A DNA stretch of 55,785 nucleotides from Candidatus Nitrosopumilus sp. (GCA_029862085.1 JAOTXZ010000007.1:1-55785); one strand, 5' to 3'; numbered from the stretch's first letter, positions 25,567-34,506 are shown. Numbers and translations: made by a program. The notes: generated from the letters alone by a model not told the origin.

Positions 25567-26664
25567 TTGGTGGATAAAAGACTTAGGATTGCCGGTATTG
25601 TAGGTGCAGTTGCTTTTTCAATTCTTGTCTTGACGTCGCCAGATGATCCTATCCCTCTACCAGAACTTCCAACGAAAGAATTACAAAACAACTCTGTTGA
25701 AATTTTAGCGGAAAATCTTAAAAACCCACGTTCAATGGCCTTTGCCGATGATAAAATTTTTGTTACAGAAAAGGAAGGTCGGGTAAGAGTTGTTTCTGAT
25801 GGTAAATTACTAGAGGAACCCTTAGTTACATTACGTCCTGCAGATGTTTTTGATGGAGGTTTGCTTGGAATAACAACTCATCCGGACTTTAAAAATAATC
25901 ACTTTCTCTATGTTTTTTTAACATATGAAGAAGATGAAACCTTGTGGAATAAAGTACTACGAATTACAGAATCTAATAACAAACTTGAAGATGCAATAAC
26001 TATTTTTGATAAAATTCCGGGTTCTGTATTTACCAACGGAGGATTTTTAAAATTTGGTCCTGATGGAAAACTATATGTTGGAACAGGTACTGTTTCAGAT
26101 TCTTCTCATCTACCACAAGATCTTAATTCATTGGCTGGAAAAATTTTGAGATTAAATGATGATGGTTCTATTCCTGAAGACAATCCATATTCCAATTCCC
26201 CAGTTTATTCCCTAGGTTTTAGAAATCCTCAAGGCATGGCTTGGGATAAAACAGGTACCATGTATGCTACCGAATTAGGTCCTGAAAAAAACGATGAAAT
26301 TAACATAATAAAACCAGGGAAAAACTTTGGCTGGCCTGAACAAGAATGTTTGGGAAATGAAAAATTTGAGGATGCAGTAATGTGTTATGATCCGGGAATA
26401 GAACCAGGTGGAATTCTATTTTATTATGGTGATGCCATTAAACTAGAAAATACCTTTGTTATGACATCTCTTAGAGCCGCAAATCTTTACCAATTAGACC
26501 CAGAGGAGGGATTACAATCTCAAAAAAGCATTCTAAGTGGAGTAGGTCGTGTCCGTGATGTAATTCAAGGCCCTGACGGAAGTATTTACGCTATCACTTC
26601 AAATACGGATGGAAAAGGTTTTCCAGACAGAATGGATGATAAACTATTGAGGATATTAAAATGA
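25567..26664 (+). CDS. PQQ-type glucose/sorbosone dehydrogenase-like beta-propeller, membrane-anchored or secreted
   Basis: In this 365-residue protein, residues 5-22 are hydrophobic after a basic start, acting as a signal or anchor (LRIAGIVGAVAFSILVL). The rest matches soluble aldose sugar dehydrogenases: LAENLKNPRSMAFADD, VFDGGLLGITTHPDF, FGPDGKLYVGTG, GKILRLNDDGSIPEDNP, YSLGFRNPQGMAWD, and NFGWPEQECLG. These enzymes oxidise sugars outside the membrane with PQQ. No PQQ synthesis genes are in the window, so cofactor and activity remain open. The start is TTG 25567 or GTG 25570. Confidence 0.85.
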   Translation: MVDKRLRIAGIVGAVAFSILVLTSPDDPIPLPELPTKELQNNSVEILAENLKNPRSMAFADDKIFVTEKEGRVRVVSDGKLLEEPLVTLRPADVFDGGLLGITTHPDFKNNHFLYVFLTYEEDETLWNKVLRITESNNKLEDAITIFDKIPGSVFTNGGFLKFGPDGKLYVGTGTVSDSSHLPQDLNSLAGKILRLNDDGSIPEDNPYSNSPVYSLGFRNPQGMAWDKTGTMYATELGPEKNDEINIIKPGKNFGWPEQECLGNEKFEDAVMCYDPGIEPGGILFYYGDAIKLENTFVMTSLRAANLYQLDPEEGLQSQKSILSGVGRVRDVIQGPDGSIYAITSNTDGKGFPDRMDDKLLRILK

Positions 26665-26735
26665 GTTTTTTCAAGGAATGATAAAAGCTGGCCCAAGGTT
26701 ATAGAGATCGTACGTACATCAGAAAGGACATTATT

Positions 26736-26981
26736 TTGATTTTATCGGAATATGGGGAGTTGAATCAAACCAAATTATTGAGTTATTGTGGATTAAACAT
26801 TGCCAAACACAAAGAAATCTTGGAGGATATGGAGACAAAAAATCTTATAGAAAGAAAAGAAGAACCATGGGGGAAAAAGACGATAATAAAGTACAAAGTT
26901 AGTCCTAAAGGACATGAGTTTTTTAAATTAATTTTAGAACCATACGAAGAAATGTTTCCACGTGCAGAAGGAGTTGAATAA
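26736..26981 (+). CDS. Winged-helix DNA-binding protein, 5' end disturbed by a probable frameshift
   Basis: The 81-residue part from TTG 26736 contains a winged-helix domain: ILSEYGELNQTKLLSYCGLN, IAKHKEILEDMETKNLIERK, and TIIKYKVSPKGHEFFKLIL. The same frame stays open upstream and encodes GYRDRTYIRKDII, but it meets a TAA without any start codon. In the next frame, ATG at 26678 gives M-I-K-A-G-P-R, which would join Y-R-D-R if one T near 26699-26700 were removed. The natural protein is therefore probably about 100 residues. It may regulate the neighbouring membrane or sugar-dehydrogenase genes; its targets are unknown. Confidence 0.75.
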   Translation: MILSEYGELNQTKLLSYCGLNIAKHKEILEDMETKNLIERKEEPWGKKTIIKYKVSPKGHEFFKLILEPYEEMFPRAEGVE

Positions 26982-27026
26982 CAATGTTATCTAAAGGTTT
27001 TAAGACAAATTTGGAGATTTTTTACT

Positions 27027-27485
27027 ATGAGTAAATCAAACGGAGGTAAAAAACGTGACAGCATCTTTGAGATTATGGATGGAATGATGTTCCAGCTAAG
27101 TAAAACAAAAAAGATATTCATGATTATGATTTTGACTACTTTGATAATTCCACCAATAGCATTGCTTGCAATGACAAGTGCTTTTGACTCTCCATTTAAT
27201 GACAGGTTTGAAAAAAGACTTGAGGAACGACTTAATGAACAATGTAGAAAAGATCAACTTTCAAAAAGCGAGTGCAATAACCTAAAAAACAGATTTCTAG
27301 ACAGAAATAAAAGTCAAGTCCTTTTACAACCTGCCCAGTTACTAATTTTTGCAATTTCTTTGATTTGGTTAGGGATAGGAATTAAACAATGGTTTTCCAT
27401 TTCCAAATGGGATAAAAAATATCAAAAATTCAAAGAAAAACAGAGTCAAGTAGATAAAAAACTAGATGAATTTTTCGATGAATGA
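27027..27485 (+). CDS. Two-helix membrane protein with charged loops, unknown function
   Basis: This 152-residue protein has a basic N terminus and a membrane span at about residues 31-52 (FMIMILTTLIIPPIALLAM). A highly charged external segment with two Cys follows (EEQRL-type repeats, EQCRKDQLSKSECNNLKNR). A second span lies near residues 101-121 (PAQLLIFAISLIWLGIG), and a charged coiled-coil-like tail ends EFFDE. It starts 45 bases after the winged-helix gene and may share its transcript. Just after its stop, TTACAT...ATGTAA could form a small hairpin. No family is recognised. Confidence 0.7.
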   Translation: MSKSNGGKKRDSIFEIMDGMMFQLSKTKKIFMIMILTTLIIPPIALLAMTSAFDSPFNDRFEKRLEERLNEQCRKDQLSKSECNNLKNRFLDRNKSQVLLQPAQLLIFAISLIWLGIGIKQWFSISKWDKKYQKFKEKQSQVDKKLDEFFDE

Positions 27486-27597
27486 TTTTACATTTTATTT
27501 TTTGATGTAAGATAAAAAATTTCCGTGCAATTAAATCTATTTTAACATTGCCATCAAAACTCCAGTAACTTTGTTAGCTTACAATGCTTAACAATCC

Positions 27598-27606
27598 CTT
27601 TTATTC
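27598..27606 (+). promoter_or_regulatory. TATA-like box for the secreted protein gene
   Basis: CTTTTATTC is centred about 25 bases before the ATG at 27627, the spacing of a leaderless archaeal transcript. The rest of the 141-bp gap holds AT-rich DNA with no open frame of note. Confidence 0.35.
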
Positions 27607-27626
27607 AAAATAACTTTTTCTCTTCA

Positions 27627-28199
27627 ATGACAAATCAAAACAAGACAATCTTTGCAGGATTGATAATGATGGCAGCAGTACTATCATTATCACTAACCTA
27701 CGACTCAGCATTTGCCCAAGAATCAGAAATAGAGAAAAAGTCAACTGACAGGTATCTCTATTCTGGAACATTTCTTGCGGGAAGTGGAGTAGCAGTATCT
27801 GAAGATGATAATGCACTACGTTCTCATTTTAGAATGGGAATTGTAGAGTCTGAAACAAATGATAACGGACAAACAGAATACAAAGTAAATCGTGGTGTAT
27901 TCTTTGCAGGAAAACATGATGATCGTCAGCATTTCTCTGTAATTGCTAACACATGGGAAGTCTCTGTAAGTCCAAACCAAAAATCATTTGATGCAGCCGG
28001 TGAAGTTGAAAATCAGGAAGGTAAAATCTATGAAATCGAGATTTCAGGAGATGAAATCTCAAATCTAGAACATGGAACCTTGTACTATGTTACCGGAACA
28101 GCAACAGGTGATGATGGTAAGGTGTATGATCTGTTTTACATTTCTGCATTGGTAGAAAGAATCCCATCGATTCAAACTGCTTCAGATGAAATCCAGTGA
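27627..28199 (+). CDS. Secreted protein, unknown function
   Basis: In this 190-residue protein a signal peptide is clear: a polar start, a hydrophobic core (IFAGLIMMAAVLSLSLTY) and an AFA-QES cleavage-like site near residue 30. The mature part is acidic and beta-rich (YLYSGTFLAGSGVAVSEDD, YKVNRGVFFAGKHDD, GTLYYVTGTATGDDGKVYDL) and has no cysteines. It has its own promoter-like box and a strong terminator, so it is a monocistronic and possibly well-expressed envelope protein. I do not recognise the family. Confidence 0.8.
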   Translation: MTNQNKTIFAGLIMMAAVLSLSLTYDSAFAQESEIEKKSTDRYLYSGTFLAGSGVAVSEDDNALRSHFRMGIVESETNDNGQTEYKVNRGVFFAGKHDDRQHFSVIANTWEVSVSPNQKSFDAAGEVENQEGKIYEIEISGDEISNLEHGTLYYVTGTATGDDGKVYDLFYISALVERIPSIQTASDEIQ

Positions 28200-28222
28200 G
28201 TTTTAACTCACTTCTTTTTTTT
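28196..28222 (+). terminator. Hairpin plus T-tract terminator
   Basis: GTGAGT (28196-28201) pairs with ACTCAC (28206-28211) around a TTTA loop, followed by TTCTTTTTTTT. The stem begins within the stop codon of the secreted protein gene. Archaeal termination mainly uses the T-tract; the hairpin makes this one unusually convincing. Confidence 0.6.
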
Positions 28223-28341
28223 AATTATTCAATTAAATTGAAAGTTGGTCTGGTTGATTTTGAACCATTTTTTGGGATAGATGAATAAAATATCGTAAAT
28301 TCTATCTATAAACTTAAGTTCATTATCTAAATGGAAAAGGC

Positions 28342-28665
28342 ATGGGAAAATCCTTAGGTGCCTATAAAATTGAAAAATCGTCTTCATCGGACATTAAGAA
28401 CATCAAATGGACACAAAAAAATCCAGTTGATACAGATAAAATAAAAAATAAAAAGAAAAAACCAAGAAACATCTCTCCAACTAACATCATTTACGCTCAA
28501 AAAACTAAAAAAGTACAATTACCTAGCGAAAAAGTTTTCAAGGTTGAGGAGAATGACGGAACTGAAAAATTAAAAAATTCAAAGACAAAAGTTGATAAAA
28601 AATTTCAAAACTCTTCTGCATCTAACAGTAAAATTAAACAAGGATTTAAAAGACCTGGAAGATAA
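28342..28665 (+). CDS. Lysine-rich low-complexity protein, unknown function
   Basis: This 107-residue, highly basic protein (many Lys, few hydrophobics) is predicted to be disordered: NKKKKPRN, KTKKVQLPSEKVF, KNSKTKVDKKFQ, GFKRPGR at the end. It could bind nucleic acid or ribosomes. There is no membrane segment or cysteine. A CTTAAG box lies about 28 bases upstream of the ATG, which supports a real gene. It faces the convergent gene at 28762. Confidence 0.6.
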   Translation: MGKSLGAYKIEKSSSSDIKNIKWTQKNPVDTDKIKNKKKKPRNISPTNIIYAQKTKKVQLPSEKVFKVEENDGTEKLKNSKTKVDKKFQNSSASNSKIKQGFKRPGR

Positions 28666-28761
28666 TTTTGAACTCAAAATTCAAAACTGAAAAGGCAATT
28701 TCATTCCCCTCAATGGCTCATTTAGAATGGGCCTCTCATGATCTTTTGGAAACTCAGAACC

Positions 28762-29715
28762 TCAAAACCTTTTGTACTGTTTTTCTGTTTCCCTGCGACT
28801 CTTGTTACCAAACTTTACTGGAACCTTTTCACTCCATGCAACATACTCACGTTTCCAAAAATCATGATTGTTATCCCCTTCTGCTAATGCATGGTTTGAA
28901 GTATTTACAAAAATAACAGGATGATTTGAATCCTGAAAATAGTATTTTATGGGAACTTGTGCTTTTAGGTGTATGTTGTCTTCAAACAAAATGTGTTTCC
29001 CACTATAATTATCTTCAAAGTAAAATTCCTCACCTCGAACCTCAAAGGATTCAATGTCTACAGTTCTTCGGTATCTGAAATATCTAAAAATCCTGTAAAT
29101 AAAATCAAATACAAAATGTTTTCTGAGGTTTTCATCTTCAAAAACAAGTGTAATCTTACAATAATCATTTTTTTTATCCACCTGAATTTCTCTAAGTATG
29201 TTTTTCCATGCATCAATGGCTGGTTGATACACTACTGGCATTAATTCAGAATATTTTTCAAAATATCCAGGGTCAATTATTTTTGGAGTTTCAATGGGTT
29301 TTCCCATTTTTTGCTCTATCTCAGAAAACAATAACGTTAAATCATCCTTATTCTTAGAGGCAATCCTCACATTTTTTAGATCTCGATGCTCCAGATCACG
29401 GCTTTGTTGAATTTCAAAGCCAAGTTGATATTCAGATTCTGGAATTACTTTGGTTGCAATAAAACCCATCATCAGATTCAAAGTAAAATCAGAATCCACA
29501 AAAGTAGAATGACCAGATATTTCTCGTCTTATTATTATTCTTGCTCTTCCCTCATCTAATCCTATGACATCAACGGAACAATTATCATACTGGTGTGAAC
29601 GTTCTTCATTTTTCCACCCCAATCTCCTTTTATGCTCTTTTAACTCATCGTATGCTTGTTGTATGTAAGAGAACTGAAAATTCAGCTTTAATTCTCGAAT
29701 CGAATTTTGCGACAT
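28762..29715 (-). CDS. Protein of unknown function, third gene of the GMC oxidoreductase operon
   Basis: This 317-residue protein is rich in aromatic and charged residues, with no signal peptide or membrane span. Distinct segments are LNFQFSYIQQAYDELKEHKR, ARIIIRREISGHSTFVDSDF, a helical middle, FRYFRYRRTVDIESFEVRG, and a basic C terminus. It starts 3 bases after the stop of the GMC oxidoreductase gene, so the two are surely co-transcribed. I recognise no domain. It may be a partner or accessory protein of the oxidoreductase. Confidence 0.75.
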   Translation of the reverse strand: MSQNSIRELKLNFQFSYIQQAYDELKEHKRRLGWKNEERSHQYDNCSVDVIGLDEGRARIIIRREISGHSTFVDSDFTLNLMMGFIATKVIPESEYQLGFEIQQSRDLEHRDLKNVRIASKNKDDLTLLFSEIEQKMGKPIETPKIIDPGYFEKYSELMPVVYQPAIDAWKNILREIQVDKKNDYCKITLVFEDENLRKHFVFDFIYRIFRYFRYRRTVDIESFEVRGEEFYFEDNYSGKHILFEDNIHLKAQVPIKYYFQDSNHPVIFVNTSNHALAEGDNNHDFWKREYVAWSEKVPVKFGNKSRRETEKQYKRF

Positions 29716-29718
29716 TGA

Positions 29719-32427
29719 TTATCCTGTTCTTTTTAAAATAAAGGATAAGCCTATTCGTGTTTGATTATCCGCATTTTTTTCTACCCCAAGAAAGCTAAAT
29801 CCGGTTTCTTTTGCAAGTTTGGGCCATCTAAAACGGAATTTCCTAGTGATTCCATCTAATGATTTACTATGTTCTCTGGCGACCGGAACGGGGAGAATTC
29901 GTTTAAAATCATCAATGAAGGATTTTAATGCATTTTGATTAGACCAGTCAGATACCCATCTACCTACAGCAAAATTTGGTGTTACCATTCGGATTTCATC
30001 ATGGAAAATTGTTTGGTCATCCATTTTGAATAATTGATTAGATATGGAAAGATCCGAGCGACCACGAATCATGTTTGCAAAAGAATATCTCATATCAATT
30101 TCTCCATCTTCACTTTCAAAATGAAATATCTGAGAACGGGGACTAACTGCAGAATCTGAAACCAACATCCCTTCCCATTTTCCAACGATTTCATTTCCCT
30201 TTGGAGAATGACTAAATTTAGAATTGTTGAAAATTGTTAAAAGATCATCTTCAGTCATAAAATCAACATCATAAACTCTAGACATGCTAAAATTGAAGAG
30301 TTCTCTACCACGTGGAAATTCTCCCAGGAAGGCTTTACCAATAAGGGTATCTTTATCAATCATTTTTAGTAAATCATACGCGATGGTATAGGGATGATCC
30401 AAATATCTTAATCGAATAACGGTTCCGTAACCTGGAACGTTTTCTTCTGTTGCCAAACTTTTTGCATTAACTATTTTGGTTTCAAAGGGATGTGTAATTC
30501 CACGGAATGATTTTGAATTGTTTTTTTCGAATCGTTTGTAAAAACCTCCAAAAAAACGAAGCCCAGTTGTCATCAAATTAATATCGCGTCCGTAAAATCC
30601 TTTCCAGAATACATTATTTGTGATTTCTAGTGTTTTTGGATTAAATCTCCAATTCTTATTAGGAATTATTCTTTCTTCTTTTGAGTTAGCTAATTCTGAA
30701 AACAAGCGTTGTTTATGGTCAACTATTGCAAATTGTTCTCCTAGATTTTTTGAAAGACCATATCTTGGTTGTGACAAGGTACATATTTTTCCAAGAGACC
30801 TCTTTACAGGTTTAAATGTTTTCCATTTTTTAATAATTTTGTTTGCCGTTATTGTAGCTAAGGCCATAATTGTTTGCTGTGGATTGACTCCAATGGGAGT
30901 TGGAAAAACACTTGCATCACAAACATACAGATTTTTAAAACCAAAAACTTTACAATCTGAATCTACAATACAATTTTTAGGATCATCTCCCATCTTGTTT
31001 CCACCCTGTGGATGCGCAGACCCGAGCATTAATCCATCAGGATTATTTCTTACGGCATCTCTGAGTTTAGGAATATCTGCTTTTGTTCCTATTTCCGGAA
31101 TATCTCTATGAGATGTTACAAGGGAGGTAGCACCAACAGAAAACCAAAATCTAGCTAATATTCCCATTCCTCTGGCCATATCATCAATAGTTTGGGAAGA
31201 AAGATCATAGGAAACCTTTGGATGATCATCATATGTAAGGGTGATTTTTCCATTTGGTTCATCTCGAACCATGACTCCTGCCATTGTATAATGATTAAAG
31301 TCCATCATGAGTCGTCTATGATTTTTCTCAAAACTAGGAATTGCAATTGCCATCTGAAAAACTGGTAAAAAAATACTCTCAATTAAAAATCCCCCATTTT
31401 CTACTCCATTAGTTACACCGAATTCATGGCAAGTATACGACATTGGAATTCCTCTATTACCGAAAATTTTTTCCTTAAATCTGCCCATAACAAAGGGGGC
31501 AGGGTGAAGCGCTAGACCCTTTCCAACATTTTTTCCTCCGATGTTGGATTTTTGTAACAAATTTGAAGAAGCAATTGATCCTGCTGACACAATTACTATT
31601 TTAGAATTTACACGAATTCGAAATTTCTCATTTCCCTGTTCGTCAATAAATGTGCCATCTACTCCTGTTACATTTCCATTTTCCTGAGTAATTTTATCTG
31701 CTTTACAGTTACAGTATGCTGTAAAATTTGCTTTTGTATTTTGAAGTGCATCATGGATGTAAGTTACCAACATACTTTGTTTTGTATCATAATGACACCC
31801 AAGATGGCAAAAACCACATTGCATACAATCCGTTAAGCTTGAATCAGTAAAGGAGGGCCCGCAATTTCTATAATTATATCTATGGTCTATTTTTTTATCA
31901 TATAGCCTAAAATTCTCACATGCTTTTTTTAATTTCTTTGCGTTTTCATTCAATTCATTTGGTTTAACCTTTGTAATATGAATTCGTTTGACAACTTCTT
32001 TATTTGATTTTTTCCATTCGGATTCACTAATTGCGACTTTCATTTTTTGCCATTGTTTAATTATGGTATAAGGAATATCAAAACACACTGCATCATTAAT
32101 TACAGTGGAACCTCCTAAACAGGAGCCTTGTGCAATAGCAATTTTTAAATTTGCTGTAAAGTTTGCACCCGCATTTTTCCATAAAAGGGGCATCATATCT
32201 TCCTCCCTCTGATTCATAGACTCTCCATCATAGTATCCTCCTCTTTCTAGGAGGATCACTGATTTGCCGGCTTCTGAAAGTTTCGTTGCTAAAATCGCCC
32301 CTGCAGCCCCAGAACCAATCACGCAAACATCAACATCGCGAATAATGTCTCTAGAAATAACATCGTATGGTTCCTGACGTTTCTCAAAAGCTTCCGTACC
32401 AAAAATGCAGTTCATGATTTTTTCCAC
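29719..32427 (-). CDS. GMC-family FAD oxidoreductase with a large extra C-terminal domain
   Basis: In this 902-residue protein, residues about 30-540 form a GMC flavoprotein. It has the FAD motif VIGSGAAGAILA (residues 37-48), QGSCLGGSTVIN near 100-111, and a Cys motif C-x2-C-x2-C-x3-C at 201-211 (CMQCGFCHLGC). The C-terminal HPQGGNKMGDD and PIGVNPQQTIMALA segments complete it. Residues about 580-902 are an added beta-rich region (WKGFYGRDINLMTTGLRFFG, WEGMLVSDSAVSPR, VGRWVSDWSN) that I cannot name; it might bind the substrate. GMC enzymes oxidise alcohols, sterols or sugars. There is no signal peptide. It overlaps the upstream gene by 16 bases. Confidence 0.88.
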   Translation of the reverse strand: MEKIMNCIFGTEAFEKRQEPYDVISRDIIRDVDVCVIGSGAAGAILATKLSEAGKSVILLERGGYYDGESMNQREEDMMPLLWKNAGANFTANLKIAIAQGSCLGGSTVINDAVCFDIPYTIIKQWQKMKVAISESEWKKSNKEVVKRIHITKVKPNELNENAKKLKKACENFRLYDKKIDHRYNYRNCGPSFTDSSLTDCMQCGFCHLGCHYDTKQSMLVTYIHDALQNTKANFTAYCNCKADKITQENGNVTGVDGTFIDEQGNEKFRIRVNSKIVIVSAGSIASSNLLQKSNIGGKNVGKGLALHPAPFVMGRFKEKIFGNRGIPMSYTCHEFGVTNGVENGGFLIESIFLPVFQMAIAIPSFEKNHRRLMMDFNHYTMAGVMVRDEPNGKITLTYDDHPKVSYDLSSQTIDDMARGMGILARFWFSVGATSLVTSHRDIPEIGTKADIPKLRDAVRNNPDGLMLGSAHPQGGNKMGDDPKNCIVDSDCKVFGFKNLYVCDASVFPTPIGVNPQQTIMALATITANKIIKKWKTFKPVKRSLGKICTLSQPRYGLSKNLGEQFAIVDHKQRLFSELANSKEERIIPNKNWRFNPKTLEITNNVFWKGFYGRDINLMTTGLRFFGGFYKRFEKNNSKSFRGITHPFETKIVNAKSLATEENVPGYGTVIRLRYLDHPYTIAYDLLKMIDKDTLIGKAFLGEFPRGRELFNFSMSRVYDVDFMTEDDLLTIFNNSKFSHSPKGNEIVGKWEGMLVSDSAVSPRSQIFHFESEDGEIDMRYSFANMIRGRSDLSISNQLFKMDDQTIFHDEIRMVTPNFAVGRWVSDWSNQNALKSFIDDFKRILPVPVAREHSKSLDGITRKFRFRWPKLAKETGFSFLGVEKNADNQTRIGLSFILKRTG

Positions 32428-33026
32428 TTTACTTTATGAGGACTGTGTTCTGTTCTCCATGGGAACTTGGGAACTAGAGGACCATCATACCCAATTTTTC
32501 GCCAAGAATGCTCATTATTGTAATTTGCCCATGCATGAAGAGTACTAAGGAACATTGTAAAGACCTGTTGTAAATTATCGGTAAAATCTGCACGCTGTTC
32601 AAAACCTGAAAATGATCCCATCCTTCTATTCGTTGCATCCGAAAATGGATCTTCTTTTGGTTTTACCTTATTTTCAAAAGAATTAGGATCTAATGATATT
32701 TTAAAAGCCAATCTTGTTTTTTGTGTTTTTTTCACATCTTTTCTTACTTTAGTAGTATGAATTACCTCTCCACGATTATTTCTAAGTTTTAGATAGATAT
32801 CGGGACCTTTCTCAAATATTTTAAAACGCTCCATGAATTGTTTTTCATTAAAACTTATCCTAAAATTTCCATCCTTTTTTGTCCAAGCGCTTCCAAGGAG
32901 ATCATCAATTCTATCCTCGAATACACCTTGATCCCTTTCAAGCACCTGAACAAGTATGTCTTTTACAGGTTTACCAAAAGAATTTGTAATTAAACCAGAA
33001 ACATGATAATCTGCCATACTATTCAA
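32412..33026 (-). CDS. Protein with a transthyretin-like beta domain, first gene of the GMC operon
   Basis: In this 204-residue protein, residues 4-110 look like a carboxypeptidase-regulatory/transthyretin-like beta sandwich (YHVSGLITNSFGKPVKDILVQV, WTKKDGNFRISF, IYLKLRNNRGEVIHTT). A variable C-terminal part follows with Trp/His (LHAWANYNNEHSWRKIG). There is no signal peptide, so it is probably cytosolic. It overlaps the GMC gene by 16 bases, which indicates tight co-expression. It could present or bind the substrate of the oxidoreductase, but the function is not known. Confidence 0.72.
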   Translation of the reverse strand: MNSMADYHVSGLITNSFGKPVKDILVQVLERDQGVFEDRIDDLLGSAWTKKDGNFRISFNEKQFMERFKIFEKGPDIYLKLRNNRGEVIHTTKVRKDVKKTQKTRLAFKISLDPNSFENKVKPKEDPFSDATNRRMGSFSGFEQRADFTDNLQQVFTMFLSTLHAWANYNNEHSWRKIGYDGPLVPKFPWRTEHSPHKVKWKKS

Positions 33027-33213
33027 TACTCTTTTTATTATTTTAAATATTTCTAAAAAAATGAAATTAAGATTTTATTAACCTTGAACTTTTTTCTACC
33101 TTAAATCTTGAGTGTCATTAACATTGAATACAGACAATCCATTAATATTATTCAAAATATGTTAAAATCAAACTAATTTCATACCTAAATGATTGTGGTT
33201 TTAGCTCTATTAG

Positions 33214-33223
33214 TATAAAAAAG
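33214..33223 (+). promoter_or_regulatory. TATA box of the HMG-CoA reductase gene
   Basis: TATAAAAAAG is a strong archaeal TATA box centred about 27 bases before the ATG at 33245, so the mRNA is probably leaderless. The rest of the 218-bp divergent gap is AT-rich and holds no gene that I can see. Confidence 0.55.
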
Positions 33224-33244
33224 ACACAGTAAACCACTATTACA

Positions 33245-34501
33245 ATGAAAGATTCATCTATTTCAAAATTTTTTGAAAAATCCAGAAAAGAGAGATTAGA
33301 GATTGTTAAAAATTTTTCAAATTTATCTGATGAGGAAATTAAATTGTTAGAGAATCCCGATGGCGGTATTTCTTTTGAAAAAGCAGACAACATGGTTGAA
33401 AACGCTATTGGCACCTTATCATTACCACTTGGAATAGCAACGAACTTCAAGATTAATGATAAAGACTACCTCATACCAATGGTTATTGAAGAACCTTCAG
33501 TGATTGCAGCAGCCTCTAAAGGTGCAAAAATCGCGAGAGTCTTGGGAGGATTTGAAGTTGAAGCTGATAAGTCATACAGTGTCGGACAAATTCAAATGCT
33601 AGATGTAGATATTTCGGAAGCCATTGAAAATATAAAAAAATCAACAAATGAAATACTAGCCATTGCCAATTCAAAAAGTAAATCCCTACCAAAAACGGGT
33701 AAGGGAGCAAAAGAAGTTTCCTGCAAAGAAATTGACACTCCTGCAGGAAAGATGTTGATTGTTGAACTGCTAATAGATGTTGGCGATGCAATGGGTGCAA
33801 ATATTACAAATACAATGTGTGAGGCCGTATCTCCAATCCTTGAAAAAATTACAGGTGGTCGGGCACTATTACGTATTTTATCAAATTACTCTACTAAAAG
33901 AATTGCAAAAGCAAAAGCAGTTTTTAAAAAAGAACTAGTTGGAGGAGAAGATGTAGTGGATAATATTATTTTAGCCTATCAATTTGCAGATAACGATGTT
34001 TTCAGAGCAGTTACACACAACAAGGGAATAATGAATGGAATAATTGCAGTTGCAAATGCCACGGGCCAAGATAGTCGTGCTATTGAGGCTGCTGCAAATG
34101 CATATGCTGCAAGATCTAGGCAATACCGCTCGCTTAGCAAATGGAGTAAAGATAACCAAGGAAATTTAGTTGGATCCTTGGAATTGCCAATGGCAGTGGG
34201 TATTGTGGGTGGTATTGCTAATGTTCATCCTATAGCCAAGGTATGCAACAAAATCCTTGGAGTCTCTTCTGCACAAGAGCTTGCCTGTCTAATGACTGCT
34301 GCAGGATTGGCTCAAAACTATAGCGCAATTAGAGCTTTATCAACAGAAGGAATTCAAAAAGGACACATGAGATTACATGCTAGAAATCTAGCATCAGCTG
34401 CGGGAGCTAAAAACGAACAAATTGATAAAATCGTACAAAAAATGATTGAGGAAAATAATATTTCTCTTGATAAAGCAAAAGAATTGGTAAAGAAAATTTA
34501 A
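33245..34501 (+). CDS. hmgA: Hydroxymethylglutaryl-CoA reductase, class II-like
   Basis: This 418-residue enzyme makes mevalonate, the precursor of archaeal isoprenoid lipids. Catalytic motifs are ENAIGTLSLPLG near residue 59, VGDAMGANITNTM near residue 180, HNKGIMNG near residue 260, and the histidine motif GHMRLHARN near residue 377. The DAMGAN form, the N-terminal KFFEKSRKERLEIVKN and the overall length fit class II reductases, typical of bacteria and some archaea, rather than the class I form with DAMGMN. It is a single gene just upstream of the histidine operon promoter. Confidence 0.95.
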   Translation: MKDSSISKFFEKSRKERLEIVKNFSNLSDEEIKLLENPDGGISFEKADNMVENAIGTLSLPLGIATNFKINDKDYLIPMVIEEPSVIAAASKGAKIARVLGGFEVEADKSYSVGQIQMLDVDISEAIENIKKSTNEILAIANSKSKSLPKTGKGAKEVSCKEIDTPAGKMLIVELLIDVGDAMGANITNTMCEAVSPILEKITGGRALLRILSNYSTKRIAKAKAVFKKELVGGEDVVDNIILAYQFADNDVFRAVTHNKGIMNGIIAVANATGQDSRAIEAAANAYAARSRQYRSLSKWSKDNQGNLVGSLELPMAVGIVGGIANVHPIAKVCNKILGVSSAQELACLMTAAGLAQNYSAIRALSTEGIQKGHMRLHARNLASAAGAKNEQIDKIVQKMIEENNISLDKAKELVKKI

Positions 34502-34506
34502 AATCC

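Noticed and set aside
30620-31111. 163-residue plus-strand frame inside the GMC oxidoreductase gene
   Set aside because: It lies wholly antisense to conserved flavoprotein motifs; no start signal or recognisable domain.
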